Assembly (NCBI RefSeq): GCF_000152265.2
Contig: NC_021592.1
Location: 372,001 to 436,000 of the forward strand
Reading direction: 5' to 3'
Length of the DNA: 64,000 nucleotides
Origin: Ferroplasma acidarmanus Fer1
Lineage (GTDB): Archaea > Thermoplasmatota > Thermoplasmata > Thermoplasmatales > Thermoplasmataceae
In this document: positions 1-8,572 of the stretch, piece by piece
Layout: every line of letters begins with the position of its first letter
How positions within the stretch are numbered: the stretch's first letter is position 1
Notes under the pieces: generated by a model
Database searches by the model: none
Told to the model about the DNA's origin: nothing
Seen by the model: the letters and a program-made list of their open reading frames with translations, nothing else
Program-made: the position numbers and the translations under genes

Positions 1-41
1 TTGCGGCATATATTTTTATATTAAATTGCATATCAAATTTA

Positions 42-1142
42 ATGATTGCCATAACATTTGTGATACCTTCCAGCCTGGATTACAATGGCGGGATAGAGAA
101 AACTATAGCCCGCTATAATTCTTATAATACAGAAGATTTCAAAAAAATAGTGCTTCAGGGTGTACCTGGAGGTAACAATAAAGATGTCTATGGCATTAAT
201 TCTGTCTATTCAAAACTTATCATATCCACATCAGGTAAGTTAAATTTTTTTGTGAGGGCAATGGCGCCTTTTATTTTAAAATTTGATAGGCTCTTAAACT
301 ACAGGATTATCAGGAACATTGAAAACAACTCACAGGTAATTTACCTTACAAACGATGATTATTATTATTTATTCGCCCATGGGAAATTTTTTGTCTGGAG
401 TGAGCATGGCAACATACCATCAAATTATACAGGAATTAAAGCGCTGAATAATGCAATATATGCATTGATTAAGAATAAGCTCATATTCAGGAAAATAAAA
501 GCAATGCACCTCATAAACTGTTATAATATGAATCTGGCACCATTCAAGAATACCTTCTGTGTCCCCAATGGAGTCGACACTTCACGTTTCTTTCCATCCG
601 AAAGGATGCGTAATTCAATTCGCCTTCTATTCGTAGGAAGGCTGGAGAAATCAAAGGGAATAGATAAAATTGTTAACGTATTTAAAAAGCATCTTCTAAA
701 TATTGAATTAACAGTTGTAGGGTCAGGTGAACTGGAATCACTTTTTTCAACGCCGGTTAAAAATGTAAATTATCTAAAAAATCCGGATAATGAAAAGCTT
801 GCAGAAATATACAGGAACTCGGATGCTTTTATTTTCCCCTCGATTCTGGAGAATTTTGGAAACGTCGTACTGGAAGCCTTATCATCAGGGCTTTATGTTA
901 TAGGGTCAGAATCGTTGAGGCCGCGCTTTGATGATATTGAAAAAATGAATTTTCTTGAATATATAGAGAGCACAGAAAGTGCAATACTGAAATCACTGGA
1001 AGATCTGAATAGGAAAATAGAATACACGGGAAAATATGAAAACAGGGTTAAAATGCACAATTATATTTCGGGCAAATATGGGTGGGATGTTGTGCTGCCA
1101 CAGTTTTATAATAAAATGAAGAACGCCTATTACAGTGAATGA
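42..1142 (+). CDS. GT4-family glycosyltransferase
   Basis: This is a 366-residue GT-B glycosyltransferase, expected to transfer a nucleotide-activated sugar to a glycan or lipid acceptor on the cytoplasmic face of the membrane. The C-terminal half carries the family signatures: VPNGVD near residues 174-179, FVGRLEKSKGID near 197-208 opening the donor-binding Rossmann domain, and an EX7E motif (E270 to E278) in a region ending LSSGLYVIGSE. No signal peptide or membrane segment is visible. A T-rich TATA-like stretch lies about 25 nt before the ATG, so the transcript may be leaderless. The neighbours give no pathway; cell-surface glycosylation is inferred. The acceptor and sugar are unknown. Confidence 0.85.
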   Translation: MIAITFVIPSSLDYNGGIEKTIARYNSYNTEDFKKIVLQGVPGGNNKDVYGINSVYSKLIISTSGKLNFFVRAMAPFILKFDRLLNYRIIRNIENNSQVIYLTNDDYYYLFAHGKFFVWSEHGNIPSNYTGIKALNNAIYALIKNKLIFRKIKAMHLINCYNMNLAPFKNTFCVPNGVDTSRFFPSERMRNSIRLLFVGRLEKSKGIDKIVNVFKKHLLNIELTVVGSGELESLFSTPVKNVNYLKNPDNEKLAEIYRNSDAFIFPSILENFGNVVLEALSSGLYVIGSESLRPRFDDIEKMNFLEYIESTESAILKSLEDLNRKIEYTGKYENRVKMHNYISGKYGWDVVLPQFYNKMKNAYYSE

Positions 1143-1225
1143 TATACACATGCATGGAATATTTTAGCTTTATTATGGAAATAAAAAAAACTAAAAATTT
1201 TATATTATATTGAAATAGAACCATT

Positions 1226-1900
1226 ATGGCGACAGAAATTATATGGCACGGACATGCTGGATTCTCAATAAAGAATGCTGTTAACGTACTTGTTGACCCG
1301 TTCTTCAGTGCAAACCCGCTTAGCAGTGAGGACGTTAATGGCATTAAAGCTGATCTGATACTAGTTACCCACGGTCATTTTGACCATGCAGGGGATGCTG
1401 TAACAATAGCTAAAAAAAATGGTTCCCCTATTGTATGTTCTTTTGAGCTTTCTGAAATTATTAAAAAGGAAAATGTTGAAACAATAGACATCAACCCGGG
1501 AGGCACAATAGAATATAATGGTGTGAAGGCAACTGCGGTTCCGGCAATACACTCATCAAGTTACAATGGCGCATATGCCGGTGAAGCAATGGGATTTATT
1601 ATCGATAATGGTGATCTAAAAATATACCATGCGGGCGATACCACATTTTTTAAAGATATGGAACTCATAGGAGAAATTTACCACCCAGATATTGCAATGC
1701 TTCCAATTGGCGGCCACTATACAATGGATGTGGATGGGGCAATAGAAGCGCTGAAACTTCTTAAAGTTAAAAATGCGATACCTATGCATTATAACACATT
1801 CCCTCCGATTAAGGCAGATGCCTCAGAATTTCAGAAGAAAGCGGAAAGGAGTGGTGTTAAGACAATAGTTCCTGATATCGCAAAGCCTTTCAAGCTATAA
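1226..1900 (+). CDS. UPF0173 metal-dependent hydrolase (metallo-beta-lactamase fold)
   Basis: The protein has 224 residues, full length for UPF0173. It shows the metal-binding motif THGHFDHAGD (H49, H51, D53, H54), further ligands H109 and D138 (in HAGDTTFF), and a C-terminal PMHYNTFP (H188). These define a binuclear-metal MBL-fold hydrolase in the cytoplasm. The physiological substrate of the family is not established. It stands alone between a glycosyltransferase and the convergent Ced-like cassette, with a TATA-like stretch (tttatattatat) about 26 nt before the ATG. Confidence 0.85.
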   Translation: MATEIIWHGHAGFSIKNAVNVLVDPFFSANPLSSEDVNGIKADLILVTHGHFDHAGDAVTIAKKNGSPIVCSFELSEIIKKENVETIDINPGGTIEYNGVKATAVPAIHSSSYNGAYAGEAMGFIIDNGDLKIYHAGDTTFFKDMELIGEIYHPDIAMLPIGGHYTMDVDGAIEALKLLKVKNAIPMHYNTFPPIKADASEFQKKAERSGVKTIVPDIAKPFKL

Positions 1901-1924
1901 AAATCCAATCAAACAGCAATATTT

Positions 1925-3967
1925 TTATTTCTTCTCAGATATTTTTACTTTTCTTATAAGCGATCCTGTTGAATAAAAGCATTCCGAATAGGTGGAATAA
2001 CTCCCGCCCGCAAGGCCCGATGGATCAATTTCATAGCCAAGGAACATACTGCTTTTAATCTTTCCGTGTTGCCTGAATATAAAATAGTTTATAGAATTCA
2101 TGAGTATAGATTCTGAATAATTGTTCATATAATAATCATTTATATTCTGTGTTACCGTTATGAGAGAAGTCCGGAAGTGCCTGGAATTTCTGGCAAGCAT
2201 ATCTATAATCTCAGCCTCCCGGGAGTTTCTCAGAAACAGATGGCTTTCATCCATAACAACCATTTTCTCTCCCTCCCCTTTTTCAACTGTAGAAATTATA
2301 TAGCTGAATACCAGATCGAAGAAGGCATCACGGATGTCTGCATTTTTATGCCCGAACCGGAATACTGTAAAATTTCCTTCAAGTCTTACAGGTGTTTTGA
2401 ATGGCATACTGTAAACGGTTCCATGTGTACTTTTATTTCCAGAATAGCCCAGCCTGATTTCAGAAATTAATTCATTGAACGTGGCAACACCGGATTTTGA
2501 CATTAATCCTGTTAAAATTCCGGTAATAGTGTTTTCGCCTATTCCTGTCAGTTTTGCTATGGCGGTTGATATAATATTTGCCATTTCCGGAGTTTCAATA
2601 AAAAAATCTACATACTCCCCAAGAGATAGGTCTATCACGTGCCCGTAAGAGTATTCTCCTAGCGGGTCAATGACATAAACCTTCGCATTTCCGTTCTGAT
2701 CCAGCAATTTTTTTGCAAAATAAGATTTTCCAGAACCTGTTTCGCCTGTTATGGCAATATTATATGAATTGCCCCTGAATGGCTGGAAGTAAAATGGCTT
2801 CCCGGTTATTGCATTGATTCCAAGTGGTTCCGCTGCCCGATCTGGAATAGGTGTAAATGAACATGGGAAGAGTTCTGATATTGAAGCAGAATCCAGCATA
2901 TATTTAATGCCCTGTCCCTGCAGTTCAAGGGGATTGAATGAATTTCTATTAAAATAATTGAAAGTTTTTAACCTGAATCCTGCAGATTCCATTGTTTTTT
3001 TGAATATTTCGGCATTAGAGCGGAGAATAGCCGGATGCCCTGATATTACAGAGAACCTCAACGAAGCATTATATAGCTTCTCTTGCCCTGACATATATTC
3101 CAGTGCAGAGATCTGTTTTCTTATAAGCCCGGCGTAATGCCCTGTTTTTGTATAAACTATTTCTGCTTTCCTGGACGCCAGAAGCCTTTTAACCTGCATC
3201 TCAGGGTTTTTAATCTGGTTGATTTCCATGTTAATTTCAACCATAAAACCCATTTTTTCAATAAGGGTTTGATAAAAGAAATCCTGTGAATAATCTGTAT
3301 CAAGCAGATCGAAATATGCCATGTAAAACCCGCCGGCATCTATATATCTTGACCCCGGTGTTACATTTTCTGGAAACATTGATTTAATTGTTTTTTCATC
3401 ATCAACAGCTTTTCCATGGAGCGCAGTGTTTGAAATGATAAGGGATATGTTTCTTTTCAATAAATCCATGGATGTTTCAATGCCGGATCCATGTGTTTTT
3501 AATATAACAAAGGTCCTGTAATAATTTTTGCCATTGTAAACTTCCGTTTTTGTTATGATATTTGCACTGCAATCCAGACTATCAATGATATTCATTATAG
3601 CCCTTATATGATTTTGTTTCCTGCTATCTGTATACAATTCCTGATTTTCTATTTCCACTGCTGAAAATATATCCTGCCCCAGGATGCAGAATAAAAACCC
3701 ATTGCGGACAAATTTTATATTATGCCCGGCGAGCCCGTGAAAATAGAGTTTTCTCAGTTTATAAATGTTTGAGAAGTCAAATTTAATGTATGCCATAAAC
3801 CCGAAATATATTGCAACGGCGGAAATCGTAACAGGCAACGATATGGTAAAAAGTATTGCCGCCATGGATATTCCGGAAAGTATGATAACAAATTTCTCCA
3901 CAGGCATTCCGTATATGTATGATTTAAAATTATAAACGTTTGAAGGAATTTTAATGTATACCACCAT
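1925..3967 (-). CDS. CedB-like VirB4/HerA-type ATPase of a DNA-transfer apparatus
   Basis: This is a P-loop ATPase of about 680 residues. Counting from the upstream in-frame codon at 4036, two hydrophobic segments lie near residues 44-82, followed by a long VirB4-like N-domain, Walker A GETGSGKS at 431-438 and a Walker B with glutamate (KMVVMDESH) at 591-599. The TVTQN motif is typical of VirB4/HerA motors. The ATG at 3967 is preferred over 4036, because the longer form would overlap the upstream gene by 86 nt instead of 17. It is the last gene of a three-gene overlapping set with a polytopic membrane protein and a two-TM small protein, the order and composition of CedA1-CedA-CedB in Sulfolobales, where the system imports DNA. 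The family call is solid. The role in DNA import is inferred from synteny. Confidence 0.75.
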   Translation of the reverse strand: MVVYIKIPSNVYNFKSYIYGMPVEKFVIILSGISMAAILFTISLPVTISAVAIYFGFMAYIKFDFSNIYKLRKLYFHGLAGHNIKFVRNGFLFCILGQDIFSAVEIENQELYTDSRKQNHIRAIMNIIDSLDCSANIITKTEVYNGKNYYRTFVILKTHGSGIETSMDLLKRNISLIISNTALHGKAVDDEKTIKSMFPENVTPGSRYIDAGGFYMAYFDLLDTDYSQDFFYQTLIEKMGFMVEINMEINQIKNPEMQVKRLLASRKAEIVYTKTGHYAGLIRKQISALEYMSGQEKLYNASLRFSVISGHPAILRSNAEIFKKTMESAGFRLKTFNYFNRNSFNPLELQGQGIKYMLDSASISELFPCSFTPIPDRAAEPLGINAITGKPFYFQPFRGNSYNIAITGETGSGKSYFAKKLLDQNGNAKVYVIDPLGEYSYGHVIDLSLGEYVDFFIETPEMANIISTAIAKLTGIGENTITGILTGLMSKSGVATFNELISEIRLGYSGNKSTHGTVYSMPFKTPVRLEGNFTVFRFGHKNADIRDAFFDLVFSYIISTVEKGEGEKMVVMDESHLFLRNSREAEIIDMLARNSRHFRTSLITVTQNINDYYMNNYSESILMNSINYFIFRQHGKIKSSMFLGYEIDPSGLAGGSYSTYSECFYSTGSLIRKVKISEKK

Positions 3968-4874
3968 TTTCGTCAATGATTCCGGGTATCCGGCTTTCTG
4001 ATGTGTCAGGATCAATACCGAAATTAATTCCTCCATTCAACACGGAAACAGGATTTATATCACCAATTCCAGAGGAGATTTCAGTTACAGCTGCGTCCGT
4101 GTTAAGAAAATTCATAGTTCCCTGAAAATACCTGTACATTTCGGTAACAAAGAACAACGGTGCAGTTGCAGCTACATAAATCAATCCAATTTCAAGAAAT
4201 GGATTATTGAATAGGCCGATAAGATAAAGAATAATTATGGTGAAAAAAGGGAAAAATGCAAGTTCAAAGAAAATCCGGTACAGTTTTAATATTTGCTTTT
4301 CGCTGCCGGGAATAATTAACAGTAAAGATGCTGCTGGCATAAACAAAATAAAGAACAGAAGTAAGGCCTGCCTGATTATGAGTACGCCGAAAAGGAGCAT
4401 AATTGCCATGACAAATGTTCCGGTAAATAGAATCGATATAAGGCTATTTGAGAAAGACAGCCCTGAAAATTCCAGTCCATACCAGCCTGTTTTTAGCGAA
4501 TATATATTATTATAAAATACCAGGGAAATACTGATAAATATCATGGATATTCTGTAGGATGCTTCAAAAAGTATGACGGCTGCAAATGTTTTTATTAAAA
4601 ATTTAGCGGGCGGATATGGCTTTATAAATGAGTTGTACACAAGCATAACTATGGCTGAAATTGTTATTATTCCAAGGATGGCATCGGAATAAACATTGTA
4701 AAAAAGGTAGTTATAGAAATTAATGAATGGAGAATTACCCTTTATAAACTGTTCATAGGAATATTCCGGGTTAAGCCCGTATTTTACCATCATATGCCAT
4801 AATAATATTATTGAAGGCCTTGATAGGTCTATTATAGCCTTTACAATTTCCTGGAAAATTGAGGTATATGTCAT
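3951..4874 (-). CDS. CedA-like polytopic membrane protein (VirB6-like channel candidate)
   Basis: This 307-residue integral membrane protein has about six or seven strongly hydrophobic helices. The first lies near residues 52-80, there is a pair near 92-120, two back to back near 141-187, and others near 198-221 and 224-245. The C-terminal tail of about 60 residues is soluble and glycine- and proline-containing. Its start overlaps the stop of the upstream small gene by 4 nt (ATGA), and its stop lies inside the start region of the ATPase gene, so the three are translationally coupled. In Ced and type IV secretion systems such a protein (CedA, VirB6/TrbL) forms the inner-membrane channel. Sequence similarity was not tested; the assignment rests on topology and order. 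Confidence 0.65.
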   Translation of the reverse strand: MTYTSIFQEIVKAIIDLSRPSIILLWHMMVKYGLNPEYSYEQFIKGNSPFINFYNYLFYNVYSDAILGIITISAIVMLVYNSFIKPYPPAKFLIKTFAAVILFEASYRISMIFISISLVFYNNIYSLKTGWYGLEFSGLSFSNSLISILFTGTFVMAIMLLFGVLIIRQALLLFFILFMPAASLLLIIPGSEKQILKLYRIFFELAFFPFFTIIILYLIGLFNNPFLEIGLIYVAATAPLFFVTEMYRYFQGTMNFLNTDAAVTEISSGIGDINPVSVLNGGINFGIDPDTSESRIPGIIDENGGIH

Positions 4875-5128
4875 ACTTTACCGGTAACCACATAGTTGAA
4901 AACAGTAAATAATATGCCGCTAATTGCCATGATAAATATTACTGTGCCTATAGCAGCATTCTTGAGCCGTTCCCTTGCCATTATCTTTTTGTTCTCATCG
5001 GTACTGAAGAAATTCAGTGCAATAGGTATCCACAGGAGAGTAATAAGAACTGCGGATACTGATATAACTATATCATCTATTCTTCCCATCATTGCATTGA
5101 TTGATGCAATGGCGTAGTCGATTAACAT
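4871..5128 (-). CDS. CedA1-like two-TM pilin-like small protein (VirB2 type)
   Basis: The protein has 85 residues with two membrane helices (about 20-41 and 57-80) joined by a short charged loop rich in D, E, K and R around residues 43-56. This is the hairpin architecture of VirB2-class pilins and of CedA1. It is the first gene of the tightly overlapping cassette. It begins 49 nt after the stop of the DUF72 gene on the same strand, so it may be co-transcribed with the methyltransferase and DUF72 genes. No cleavable signal peptide is obvious. A generic small membrane protein cannot be excluded from sequence alone; the neighbours make the pilin reading likely. Confidence 0.6.
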   Translation of the reverse strand: MLIDYAIASINAMMGRIDDIVISVSAVLITLLWIPIALNFFSTDENKKIMARERLKNAAIGTVIFIMAISGILFTVFNYVVTGKV

Positions 5129-5177
5129 TTTTGGTAATAATACGAAAATATAAAATAATAACGGTAAAAAACATAGA

Positions 5178-5963
5178 TCAGAAAAGCTTTTTTTGCCTGT
5201 CCATCAGCATATTGCCGGTTGTGGGCAACCCGAGTTCGTGCCTGATAAATTTTATGGTGTCCGGGGATAATCCCTCATAATGGTTGTTTGCATATATGAA
5301 AACCGTACCCTGGCCTGAATCCTGCTTTTTTATTTTTCCGACCCATTGTTCAATTTCTCCATGCCGATTTATTCTTATTTCGCCAAGGTCTTTCTTTTCA
5401 AGCGATTTGTTTCCTAGAAAGCGCACATAAAGGTTCTCAGTGGTTTTAATTTCAGGCGTTTTTATATAATCCAGGACTGACCATGCCATTGTTATTCCTG
5501 ATTTCCGGAGGATTCCATAGACTTCATCTATGAACCACGAAGGATGCCTGAATTCAATAGCATATTTGATATTGTTGGGAAGCAGCTCTATAAAGTTCTC
5601 CAGAACACCGGTATTAAATGGAAAGTCCGGAGGCAACTGGATAAGCACAGTGCCAAGCCTGTTATTTAATAATGATATGTTTTTCATGAAATACGCAAGA
5701 TCGTCCTCGCATCTCTCAAGGCGGAACTCATGTGTTATTTTACGTGGCATTTTAGGAGAAAACAGGAAGTTCTCAGGTACAGATGAAGCCCATTTTTCTA
5801 CTGTTTCCTGGCTCTGTGCAGCGTAGAATGTAGAATCTATTTCCACAGTGTCAAATATTCTCGCATAGTCCCTGAGATAGTTAGATGGGGATTCAGAGTA
5901 ATCATAAATTTTTCCTTTCCAGAAATCATAGCTCCAGCCCGAGCATCCTGTACGGTAAATCAT
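5178..5963 (-). CDS. DUF72 (YecE-like) family protein
   Basis: This 261-residue TIM-barrel-like DUF72 protein opens with the characteristic YRTGCSGWSYDFWKG. Internal family signatures are YARIFDTVEIDSTFY, PENFLFSPKMPRKITHE, LPPDFPF, AIEFRHPSWF and a C-terminal FIYANNHYEG. The length is that of the complete family. The biochemical function of DUF72 is not established, though it often lies next to DNA-repair or nuclease genes. Here it sits between an adenine DNA methyltransferase (49 nt upstream) and the Ced-like cassette (49 nt downstream), all on the minus strand. Confidence 0.85.
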   Translation of the reverse strand: MIYRTGCSGWSYDFWKGKIYDYSESPSNYLRDYARIFDTVEIDSTFYAAQSQETVEKWASSVPENFLFSPKMPRKITHEFRLERCEDDLAYFMKNISLLNNRLGTVLIQLPPDFPFNTGVLENFIELLPNNIKYAIEFRHPSWFIDEVYGILRKSGITMAWSVLDYIKTPEIKTTENLYVRFLGNKSLEKKDLGEIRINRHGEIEQWVGKIKKQDSGQGTVFIYANNHYEGLSPDTIKFIRHELGLPTTGNMLMDRQKKLF

Positions 5964-6012
5964 GTATAATGTAATTGAATAACAATAAATAATAATTCTT
6001 ATCTCAATGGCA

Positions 6013-6786
6013 TTATATTTTTACATTCATATTGGTATAAAATGATACTTTTCTTGCATTTGTTTCCCCCGGTTTACCATTCTCATTTGCATATTCCTTT
6101 ACAAACGAGGGTTTGCCGAATACTTTTACAGGGAGTTTATCCGTGGAATTAAAATTCATTAAATATTTGCCTTTAATGCTCCCCAGAGTATTCCTTAACT
6201 CCATGAAATCACTTTCAAGAAAATTGTGCACATACCAGTCCTTTCCGGGATATGGAGGATCGAGGTAAAAAAATGTGTCCGGGTCATTATATTTGTCTAT
6301 AACTTCGCGGAAGTCCATATTTTCTATTTTCATTTTTCTTATTTTTGATTCTGCCTTAAGAAGGTTGGATACATTCTTTCTATATGTGCCGAAAAGTGAT
6401 TTGTCTTTCTTTCCATAGCTATTGCCCATTCCCCCGAAACCGGTGTTAAAATTAAAAAAAATTGAAAAAGCCTTTTCAATGTCTGGATTTCCTGTATCCA
6501 TAACTATCCTGCCATCATAATAGTCAAAAAACATTTTTCTGTCCCGTGCCACGGCATCAGCTGCCCTGTAAAGCTGCGAAAAGTTATTTTTTAGTGAATT
6601 AAATAATATAAAAAGATCCCTGTTAAGGTCATTGTATACCTCAATCCCGGCTTGGATATTGATTATCACAGAACCTGAACCGGAAAACACGTCAACAAAC
6701 CTGGTGCATTGTGATATGTCAAACACTCTCTGTATTTCACCTACTATTGCAGTTTTCGATCCAGGATATTTCATTATTCTCAACAT
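6013..6786 (-). CDS. D12-class N6-adenine DNA methyltransferase (Dam-like)
   Basis: This Dam/DpnM-type enzyme transfers a methyl group from SAM to adenine N6 in DNA. Numbering from an upstream GTG at 6807, the motifs are MKYPGSK near 12-18 (family signature), FVDVFSGSGSV near 37-47 (SAM binding) and the catalytic DPPY at 183-186. The start could be the GTG at 6807 or the ATG at 6786; the ATG is chosen because a TATA-like AATTAAATA lies about 40 nt upstream. No restriction endonuclease gene is nearby, so it looks like an orphan methylase. It lies upstream of DUF72 and the Ced-like genes on the same strand, which could link methylation to handling of incoming DNA. The target sequence is unknown. 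Confidence 0.85.
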   Translation of the reverse strand: MLRIMKYPGSKTAIVGEIQRVFDISQCTRFVDVFSGSGSVIINIQAGIEVYNDLNRDLFILFNSLKNNFSQLYRAADAVARDRKMFFDYYDGRIVMDTGNPDIEKAFSIFFNFNTGFGGMGNSYGKKDKSLFGTYRKNVSNLLKAESKIRKMKIENMDFREVIDKYNDPDTFFYLDPPYPGKDWYVHNFLESDFMELRNTLGSIKGKYLMNFNSTDKLPVKVFGKPSFVKEYANENGKPGETNARKVSFYTNMNVKI

Positions 6787-6911
6787 ATGAGATTTAATGT
6801 TATGCACATCTGGTATTTAATTTATGGTAGTATTGGCATGCCAGCAGAAGTAAAATCCGGGAAAAAGAAGTAATAGCCACATCAATGGTTTTATATATAA
6901 ATTGAAGTTGT

Positions 6912-8564
6912 ATGAATATGGATGATACATATTCTTTTCTATCCAGTATATATGGAAAAAACCATTATGATATTGATAAGCCATTCCAGAAAATACTTGA
7001 CTTTTATATGGGCAAGCATCTAAATCTCAGCCCGCTGGGAGCATATGCCGGGAAAGACCTGTATGAAACTACCGATTATATAGATAAGGTTTCACAGCCA
7101 TTGCAGAAGATGTGGAGTATAGACGGAAAAAGGATAGATAGCATACTGATTAGCCCGATGGAAAAGCATGTCCTTGACAAATTGATACATGAGTATGGCA
7201 TAAGCAGGCCATATTTTCATGGGAAATCTATAATGGAGCACTACGCAATGGGGTATCTGGTAGCAGACCCCGGCATATACTGCATACTCACACTTACACA
7301 CCAGACAGCATATGCCATACATAAATATGCACCGGACTTCCAGAATGACTATGTGCCAGGGCTGATAGGTGATACTAAAGATACATTGCTCGGTGCAACA
7401 TGGTTTACAGAGATTCAGGGAGGCAGTGATCTCGGAGCAAATAAAACCAGGGCTGAATCAGGAAACGGCCTCTGGTATCTTACAGGTGATAAATATTTTG
7501 CAAGCAATGCAGGACTGGCAGATGTTGCACTTACATCTGCATTTCATGGTGATAATCACGGGGCAAAAGGATTATCATTATTTCTTATTCCAAGAAAGAA
7601 TAATGATGGCGAATTGAATTACCGGCTCAGGAGACTCAAAGAAAAAAGCGCTACTAAAAGTGTTCCCTCTGGCGAGGTTGAGCTTGATAGTTCCGAAGCG
7701 TATATGATAGGTGATGCTGGCAAAGCAATATACTATATAACTGAAGATTTAATGGTATCCAGATTAGATAACGCCGCGGCAGCATGCGGAATAGCTAGAA
7801 AGGCATACCTTGAAGCCTATTATTATACCGGGAAAAGAAAGACTTTTGGCAAACTGCTTATTGAACATCCGGGAATAGTAAAGGATTTGCTGGATATGGA
7901 GGTGCTGCTTGAAGGGTCTATAGCACTTACGTTTAAATCCATTGAACTATTCAACAATTCCATAAATTCAAAGCCGCCTTACGATGATGAATATAATTAT
8001 ACCAGGCTTATGACACATATAGTGAAAAACATTACAGCAGATTCCTCAGCAAGAATTACGCAGATGGCGACAGAACTACATGGTGGAATAGGATTCCTAT
8101 CTGAATTTCCAGTGGAAAGATGGCACAGGGAGGCACTTATAACACCCATATGGGAAGGTGCAAGCAATATTCAGGCACTTGATATGCTTGAAGCCATAAT
8201 GAGAAAGAAGGCGCACATAAAATTGCTCTCAGACTTTAAGAACATTCTATCTGAAATTAGAGAAGAGAAGGCTGCTGCAGAATCATGCTACAATTCATTG
8301 AAAAACAGTATAGATAATTTATTATCTATGGGAGTAGAAGAAGCACAATTCCATGCAAAATATAGCATGGAGGTTATGGGGCATTCCATGGCAGCTATTC
8401 TATTAATTCATATAGGTAATAAAACAGGGAACAATGATTTTGTAAAGGCAGGGTCATTGTATGCCAGAAGGTTTGTAAAGAAAGAGGACTATGAAAGCAA
8501 TGCTATCGGGCAAGCCGGTGGAATCATCCATGTAGATAGTGCGGAGAGGTCCTTGAAAAATTAG
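6912..8564 (+). CDS. Acyl-CoA dehydrogenase, AidB-like
   Basis: This 550-residue FAD-dependent acyl-CoA dehydrogenase resembles the AidB branch, which is longer than the usual 380 residues. The sequence ATWFTEIQGGSDLGANKT is the flavin- and substrate-binding signature, followed by YLTGDKYFASNAG. The C-terminal catalytic region reads TELHGGIGFLSEFPVERW and TPIWEGASNIQALD, followed by a helical extension. The gene begins near a TATA-like tttatatataa and is followed 8 nt later by an AMP-forming ligase, so the pair probably activates and oxidises an acyl substrate. Substrate chain length cannot be read from the sequence. Confidence 0.9.
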   Translation: MNMDDTYSFLSSIYGKNHYDIDKPFQKILDFYMGKHLNLSPLGAYAGKDLYETTDYIDKVSQPLQKMWSIDGKRIDSILISPMEKHVLDKLIHEYGISRPYFHGKSIMEHYAMGYLVADPGIYCILTLTHQTAYAIHKYAPDFQNDYVPGLIGDTKDTLLGATWFTEIQGGSDLGANKTRAESGNGLWYLTGDKYFASNAGLADVALTSAFHGDNHGAKGLSLFLIPRKNNDGELNYRLRRLKEKSATKSVPSGEVELDSSEAYMIGDAGKAIYYITEDLMVSRLDNAAAACGIARKAYLEAYYYTGKRKTFGKLLIEHPGIVKDLLDMEVLLEGSIALTFKSIELFNNSINSKPPYDDEYNYTRLMTHIVKNITADSSARITQMATELHGGIGFLSEFPVERWHREALITPIWEGASNIQALDMLEAIMRKKAHIKLLSDFKNILSEIREEKAAAESCYNSLKNSIDNLLSMGVEEAQFHAKYSMEVMGHSMAAILLIHIGNKTGNNDFVKAGSLYARRFVKKEDYESNAIGQAGGIIHVDSAERSLKN

Positions 8565-8572
8565 GTGGTAAA

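Noticed and set aside
1925-5128. Complete conjugative plasmid or type IV secretion system
   Set aside because: No relaxase, coupling protein, VirB8-10-like or replication genes are present around the three-gene cassette.
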